A stretch of 64,000 bases of DNA from Halichoerus grypus (Eukaryota; Chordata; Mammalia; Carnivora; Phocidae): NCBI RefSeq assembly GCF_964656455.1, contig NC_135719.1, positions 73,458,283-73,522,282 of the forward strand. Direction: 5' to 3'. Positions 58,246-64,000 of this stretch are shown here, in pieces. The position numbers and the translations under genes were made by a program. The number at the start of each line of letters is the position of its first letter. The first letter of the stretch is position 1. Under the pieces are notes generated by a model. The model had not been told where the DNA came from. It saw only the letters and a list, made by a program, of their open reading frames with translations, and made no database searches.

Positions 58246-60231
58246 GTCATTTGAACTCACATTCTTATGTGACTCCTTCCTTTTTTCTTTTCTACTTCCT
58301 TCCTCCCTTACAAGTTTTTTCAGAGAGCACTCCCTTCTTACTAAATTACTTACAACCCTTACTCCATAATAACTTATTTCTGTATATTAGTTTTAGAGCC
58401 ATAATTTTCTTTAGCTTTAAATTTTATAAATCCAATAATGTCTCCTTTCTATCTTACATCTTTTCCTGCAGTGCTATAACTCAATTATCTGAAAACAATC
58501 TTTGTATGTGTATGTTATTTCATGGCATTTATGACAAGAGGGAAGGGAGTCATATGATCAGAGTTTACTGTCTTGATCCAGTCTCTCATTCACAACCATT
58601 GTGGTTTATAATTCTATTGTGGCAGTTCATTTCCTTGTCATCTAATTTATCATTTTTGCATCTCATCCTGTTCTTTTGTCTCAGCTCATTATTTCTTCAT
58701 GGCTTTCTGTTCCCATATCATGTACTTGTGTATGCTATTGTAGATGCTAGATGCTTTTTTCCCAAGTTTGTGCTGGTTCTTATACCAGATTATTTTCAGG
58801 ACAGGGTGTAACTCTGGGTCTTCAGCATGACATTTCCTTTCCCCTGTTTGTATTTTTCATAAGCTCTATGGTATTGGTTTTCTTTTTTCTTATCCATGAG
58901 AAAGGAAAAACTCATCTATTCCCATTATTTGTCAACACCCAAGGTATAGGGAGGGCTGTTCTTTGGCTCTACTCACTCTCCACTTGGGTACAGGTAGAAT
59001 ATCATTTGGAGGTAGGGCAGGAGAGCAGATTGTTTCAGGAGCTCAGAGCACAGTTCCCAGTGTCCAGTGTCGGTATATATTTCTCTGGTGTGGTTCCTTG
59101 GACCAATACAAAAGATACTCCCTGATTGATGCCCATTCCATTTCTCCAATACTCACCTGTACCAGGTCCTCTCTGCTCCTGTCTTCTAGCTCTAAAGCTC
59201 TTTTGGTCAGGGCTAAACCTCACCGAAACATTTTGCCAAAACTGATGCTTGTCCAGTGTCTGTGAGTTTCTATGTTTAAATGAATATGGAAAGATTAATT
59301 CATTCAGTTGTTCAACAATTACGAGCTGTTTTCTCTATACTTCACTTAGGGACTGGGATTGGGACTGGGGAGATGAAGATCTAATTTGTCTATCGCAAAA
59401 GTGACATCGATCCAGTAAAGGAAGAGGACCAGTGATTCTAGAAGTTATAGATTATCTGATCCTAAACATAGTGATGAAGGAAGCTTTCCTACATTTTCTT
59501 TTCCCACAGGTGGGCTTCTCTTATTTTGTCAGTCCTATCTTTGGGGTAAATTTCCTCTGTACGTTAACAATAATTTCTCTTTCTTTGATTTGGGTGTTGG
59601 TCTGAGGTTTATTGTTTTGTTTTCATACACATTCTGGTGGGAACTTGTTTGAATGTCTGCCTCAAGGACTACTAGCAACTGTAGAAATGCAGTTTTACTT
59701 TCCATTTCTGTTAAGCATTGTTTTTTCTTTACAACAAAAGTCATATCTTAAGTAGAGTTTTGCCAATAGCTTACAATTCCAGATTTTAAATACATTTGAC
59801 TCACTAATTTTATAGCTAACAGAAGAAAGCCATTTCAAAAAATTTCCATTACTAGACAAGATTTTGATAGACACCAGTAATTCAACATGTCATGTTGTCC
59901 AATAGAACATTACCAGGAGTTATTCTCTCAGGTTCCATCATTGTCCTTGATTTAAAAAAAAAAAAAAAGACTCATTTGACAAAGTAGGTGCTCGTGAAAA
60001 CTTCACATATTGTGAGTGTTAATGTGGTAATTTTGCTTTTGTTTTTACTAGATTAAAATATGCTAATTTTGTTCAGAGGAGAACCAGTTCTCTCTACATT
60101 TTATATATTGCATTTATGCTATTACTGCTACACTGGATTTTTTGTATGAATCTCTTCAGGAAGCATGATCAATGCCCATAATTCTGAAATAAGTATTCGA
60201 AGGAACAGAAACAAATAATAGCATTTTATTT
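58246..60231. other. Unassigned T-rich sequence
   Basis: Holds the longest open frame outside L1 (58251-58811, 186 codons, rich in F, L and S as expected from pyrimidine-rich DNA). A possible L2 3' end lies at 59297-59380 (TTAATTCATTCAGTTGTTCA). No gene is supported. Confidence 0.45.
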
Positions 60232-60437
60232 TATTTATTATTTTTTTAGATTATTTATTTGAGAGAGAGGGAGAATGCATGGTGGGGAGGGTCAGAGGGT
60301 GGGAGAGAGAGAGAGAGAGAGCGGGAGAAGCAGATTCCCCACTGAGCAGGAAGCCCGACATGGGGCTCTATTCCAGGACCCTGGAATCATGACCTGAGCT
60401 GAAGGCAGACGCTCAACTGACTGCGCCCCTCCGCTCC
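60232..60437 (-). mobile_element. Can-SINE, degraded head
   Basis: Antisense from the T-run and TAGATTATTTATTTGAGAGA to GCTCAACTGACTGCGCCCCT. The final CCACCCAGGCGCC head is scrambled and no target duplication is clear. Confidence 0.85.
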
Positions 60438-61636
60438 ATCCTTAAAGTAGGACTTCATTTTTCTTAAACCATCAAATACTTCAGAAGTTGAATTTCATAA
60501 AGAGAACTCCTTGTTTTGAATTGTTTCAGACTTTTTCTCAATATTTTTAAAGGTCCAAGTGAAGTTTCTTAGGATTAATATTTTTCATGTTTGATACAGC
60601 CTGGACATAATTTCCTTATTAGATTCACTGAAATATTGTCATGGCAATTTTTCAAATGACTCAAAAGTATGCTTTTAAAGAAAGTATACCTAATGTAAGT
60701 ATGCACTAAAACTATTAAAGATTTCCATCTTGGAGACTTCGTTTTGATTTTGATCTGTTAATTATTGTTTGGGCATTGTAATAGAAGATTTATGACTGGG
60801 TATATCTGATATAGTCAGTATTCCTTACTGGCCACTGTGTGGCGAGTATGTCTATGATCTTAATCTCACTATTAATTGCCAGGGTTGGTTTGGCTGCTCT
60901 GTTTCTTATGTACCTCTGAGTACTGTGCTAAAGTGATGATAAAGATTGTTTATTATTGTCCTTATTGACCTCAGGGCATTGGCTAATTAAAGCCCGAATT
61001 TCTGTAAACACATGCTGAATTCTCAGTGAATTTCTAGACTCTCCTGCCCTCAGGAATGTAAAGCCATAGCTCCATATAATCCTCAAATGCTTCCTGGCAT
61101 TATGCATGAGTCCCAGACAAGAATACACATAGGCACTCATGAAAAGATGATACTTTACTGGCATTGAGCCTGACTATAGATTTTTAGTCCACTAAACTTG
61201 TTTCCCCTTTGGAGGCCTGGAATTGAGTTATTGGAAAAAAAAAAAAAAACAAACTTGTGTATGTACCCTTGGTGGAATAAATCTAGATTATATAATCTGT
61301 AGAGTTCTGGACTAAGAGGTGTCATTCCTCTTTTGATAATGTGATATCTATTTTAAAATTATATATATTGTTCTAATTGTGAAAGTACTACATGTTTATT
61401 GTAAGAAATATTAAAAAAAGAGACAAAAAGAAAATTGGACAATAAAAATGCTCAGAGAGCAACATTATTAAAATGGAGAAAATATCTTTCAAGTCATTTT
61501 TAGATTAGTTGTTAATTACACGCTTAATACCTGAACACCTTCTCTCTGTATAAAACAAATTACTAAAAGTAAGGTTAAAGTCCACCTGAATTACCATATA
61601 AAATTCCAATCCCTACCCAGTTATTTTTTCGAAGTA
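60438..61636. other. Unassigned sequence
   Basis: AT-rich. A 15-A run lies at 61235-61249. No gene or named repeat. Confidence 0.45.
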
Positions 61637-61660
61637 ACACACACACACACACACACACAA
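61637..61660. repeat. (CA)n microsatellite
   Basis: About 12 AC units. Confidence 0.95.
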
Positions 61661-61919
61661 TTTTGAAATGTATCAAATTTATAGATTGAATTAGAGAAAA
61701 AAAATGACATGTTTGCAATCTCAGATCATCACCTCAGTGGAAGTGGTATTTCTCTTCAGTCAGTCTTCTTTTATGTCCTTCAGTAAAAATATATAGTTTT
61801 CTGTATAAAAGTTTTAATTTTATTCCCAGGTACAATATGATTTTTGTTACTCTTATGAATGAGATTTGTATCATATATTCAAATCGATTATTGCTGGTTG
61901 GGAAGAAAGATAGGGCAAC

Positions 61920-62275
61920 TGTCTTAGTTCAGACTGCTTTAACAAAAATATCATAGACTGGGTGGGGGGGCTCCAGCAACAAACATTTATTTCTCACAAA
62001 TCTGTCTAAGATCAAGGCATAGACTGATTTGCTCTCTGCTGAGGACCTGCCTGCTTCCTGGTTTATAGATGACAGCCATCTTCTTACTGTTTTCTCACAT
62101 GACAGAAAAAGCTAGAGAACTCTATGGGGTCTCTTTCATAAGGGCACTAATCCTATCATGAGGTCTCTACCCTCATGAACTGATCACCTCCCAAAGGCCC
62201 CACCTTCAAATACCATCACCTTGAGGTTAGAATTTCAGCATAAGAATTTTGGTGGGACACATTCAGTCTGTAACA
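61920..62275 (+). mobile_element. Solo LTR, MaLR type
   Basis: Begins TGTCTTAGTTCAGACTGCTT and ends TCAGTCTGTAACA, the TG...CA form. Interior: TATCATAGACTGGGTGG, ACATTTATTTCTCACAAATC, GCTTCCTGGTTTATAGATGA, TTCATAAGGGCACTAATCCT, ACTGATCACCTCCCAAAGGC and CCCACCTTCAAATACCATCA. A different subfamily from the LTR at 10.2 kb. No intact 5-bp duplication. Confidence 0.85.
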
Positions 62276-62461
62276 GAAGCTCCACATTATAAAGATGATA
62301 TAAGTTTGGAAAAAATGCATTTTTTCCTCTAGAAATAGAAATCAATTTCTAGCTCAATTTGAAAGGGCCAAATAATGTCTCAAAATAATGCATTTTTTTT
62401 CAAGTTTTAGACTGCAATAGAAGGTACAAATTCTTTTTCTTTTTAGAGCATTAGAATTGCA

Positions 62462-64000
62462 TTTTTTTAAATTAACATAAAATGTTTTATTTGTACCAGG
62501 GGTACAGGTCTGTGATTCATCAGTTTTATACAATTCACAGTGCTCACCATAGCGCATACCCTCCCCAGTGTCCATCACCCTGCCACCCCATCCCTCCCAC
62601 CCCGCACCACTCCTGCAACCCTCAGTTTGTTTCCTGACATTAAGAGTCTCTTATGGTTTGTCTCCTTCTCTGGTTTCGTCTTGTTTCCTTTTCCTTCCCT
62701 TATGATCCTCTGTCTTGTTTCTCAAATTCCTCTTATCAGTGAAATCATATGATACTTGTCTTTCTCTGATTGACTTATTTCGCTTAGCATAATACCCTCT
62801 AGTTCCATCCATGTTGTTGCAAATGGCAAGATTTCATTTTTTGATGGCTGCATAATATTCCATTGTTTATATATACCACATCTTCTTTATCCATTCATCT
62901 GTTGATGGACATCTTGGCTCTTTCCATAGTTTGGCTATTGTGGACATTGCTGGTATAAACATTGGGGTACAGGTGCCCCTTCAGATCATTATATTTTTAT
63001 CTTTGGGGTAAATATCCAGTAGTGCAATTGCTGGGTTGTACGGTAGCTCTATTTTCAACTTTTGAGGAACCTTTGTACTGTTTTCCAGAGTGGCTGCACC
63101 AGCTTGCATTCCCACCAACAGTGTAGGAGGGTTCCCCTTTCTCCACATCCTCACCAACATCTGTCGTTTCCTGACTTGTTAAGTTTAGCTATTCTGACTG
63201 AGGTGTGAGGTAGTATCTCATTGAGGTTTTGATTTGTATTTCCCTGATGCCGAGTGATGTTGAGCACTTTTTGATGTGTCTGTTGGCCGTTTGGATGTCT
63301 TCTTTGCAGAAATGTGTGTTCATGTCTTCTGCCCATTTCTTGATTGGATTATTTGTTTTTTGGGTGTTGAGTTTGATAAGTTCTTTATAGATTTTGGATA
63401 CTAGCCCTTTATCTGACATGTCATTTGCAAATATCTTCTCCCATTCTGTCAGTTGTCTTTTGGTTTTGTTAACTCTTTCCTTTGCTATGCAAAAGCTTTT
63501 TACCTTGATGAAGTCCCAATAGTTCAATTTTGCCCTTCCTTCCCTTGTCTTTGGCGATCTGTCTACGAAGAAGTTGCTGTGGCTGAGGTTGAAGAGGTTG
63601 CTGCCTGTGTTCTCCTCTAGGATTTTGATGGATTCCTATCCCACATTTAGGTCTTTCATCCATTTTGAGTCTATTTTTGTGTGTGGTGTAAGGAGATGGT
63701 CCAGTTTCATTCTTCGGCATGTGGCTGTCCAATTTTCCCAGCACCATTTGTTGAAGAGACTGTCTTTTTTCCATTGGACATTCTTTCCTGCTTTGTCGAA
63801 GATTAGTTGACCATAGAGTTGAGGGTCCATTTCTGGGCTCTCTACTCTGTTCCATTGATCGATGTGTCTGTTTTTGTGCCAGTACCATATGTCTTGATGA
63901 TGACAGCTTTGTAATAGAGCTTGAAGTCCAGAATTGTGATGCTACCAGCTTTGCTTTTCTTTTTCAACATTCCTCTGGCTATTCGGGGTCTTTTCTGGTT
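62462..64000 (-). mobile_element. L1 3' half, antisense, running off the window
   Basis: Begins with a T-run and a 3' UTR (TTTGTACCAGGGGTACAGGT, AGTGCTCACCATAGCGCATA), then about 1.2 kb of antisense ORF2. Minus frames at 63189-63527 and 63636-63830 keep recognisable ORF2 sequence ([48 protein letters not shown]), close to the L1 at 2.8-9.8 kb, so it is fairly young. Frameshifts separate the frames. At 64000 it has reached the region equal to about 8108 of that element. Confidence 0.93.

Noticed and set aside
58251..58811. 186-codon open frame on the plus strand, hydrophobic
   Set aside because: Pyrimidine-rich DNA yields F, L and S codons and long frames by chance. No domain, no splice or promoter context, and an overlapping frame of 124 codons starts at 58751.

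Overview
This is gene-free mammalian DNA from a carnivoran. The diagnostic signal is a set of tRNA-derived Can-SINEs (18 recognisable copies plus one tail-only insertion) that begin GGCGCCTGGGTGGCTCAG and end in CT-rich sequence, AAATAAATAAAATCTT and poly(A). The youngest copies carry the CGGGAAGCCTGCTTCTCCC...TTGTGTTCCCTCTC...TGTCAAATAAA body that I associate with arctoid carnivorans (bears, pinnipeds, mustelids) rather than dogs or cats; a bear or pinniped fits best. The L1 lineages agree. Family names rest on remembered consensus sequences, not on a search.

Layout. 1-1.9 kb is repeat-poor, possibly regulatory, DNA. 2.77-9.84 kb is a full-length L1 with intact 13-bp target-site duplications, a CpG-rich 5' UTR, broken ORF1 and ORF2, and a double 3' UTR. 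10-22 kb is AT-rich unique DNA with SINEs, a MaLR-type solo LTR, a MIR, an L2 and microsatellites. 22-30 kb holds an ERV-L-like LTR relic, an ancient L1, SINEs and two abutting 5'-truncated antisense L1s. 30-38 kb has clustered SINEs, a 31-bp tail-only retroposon, a 56-bp dispersed duplication and an antisense ERV-like internal relic. 38-52 kb is L2/MIR/MER20 debris with two candidate conserved elements. 52-62 kb is AT-rich with old L1 and LTR-like relics and a MaLR LTR. 62.46-64 kb is the 3' end of another antisense L1 that runs off the window.

There is no host protein-coding gene, rRNA, functional tRNA, CRISPR array or bacterial-type system. The only open frames with recognisable protein similarity are pieces of dead L1 ORF1 and ORF2. 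I found no previously undescribed biological system. What is worth a second look is retrotransposition structure (tail-only insertion, duplicated L1 3' UTR, abutting L1s, unexplained duplications) and three repeat-poor stretches that could be conserved non-coding elements.
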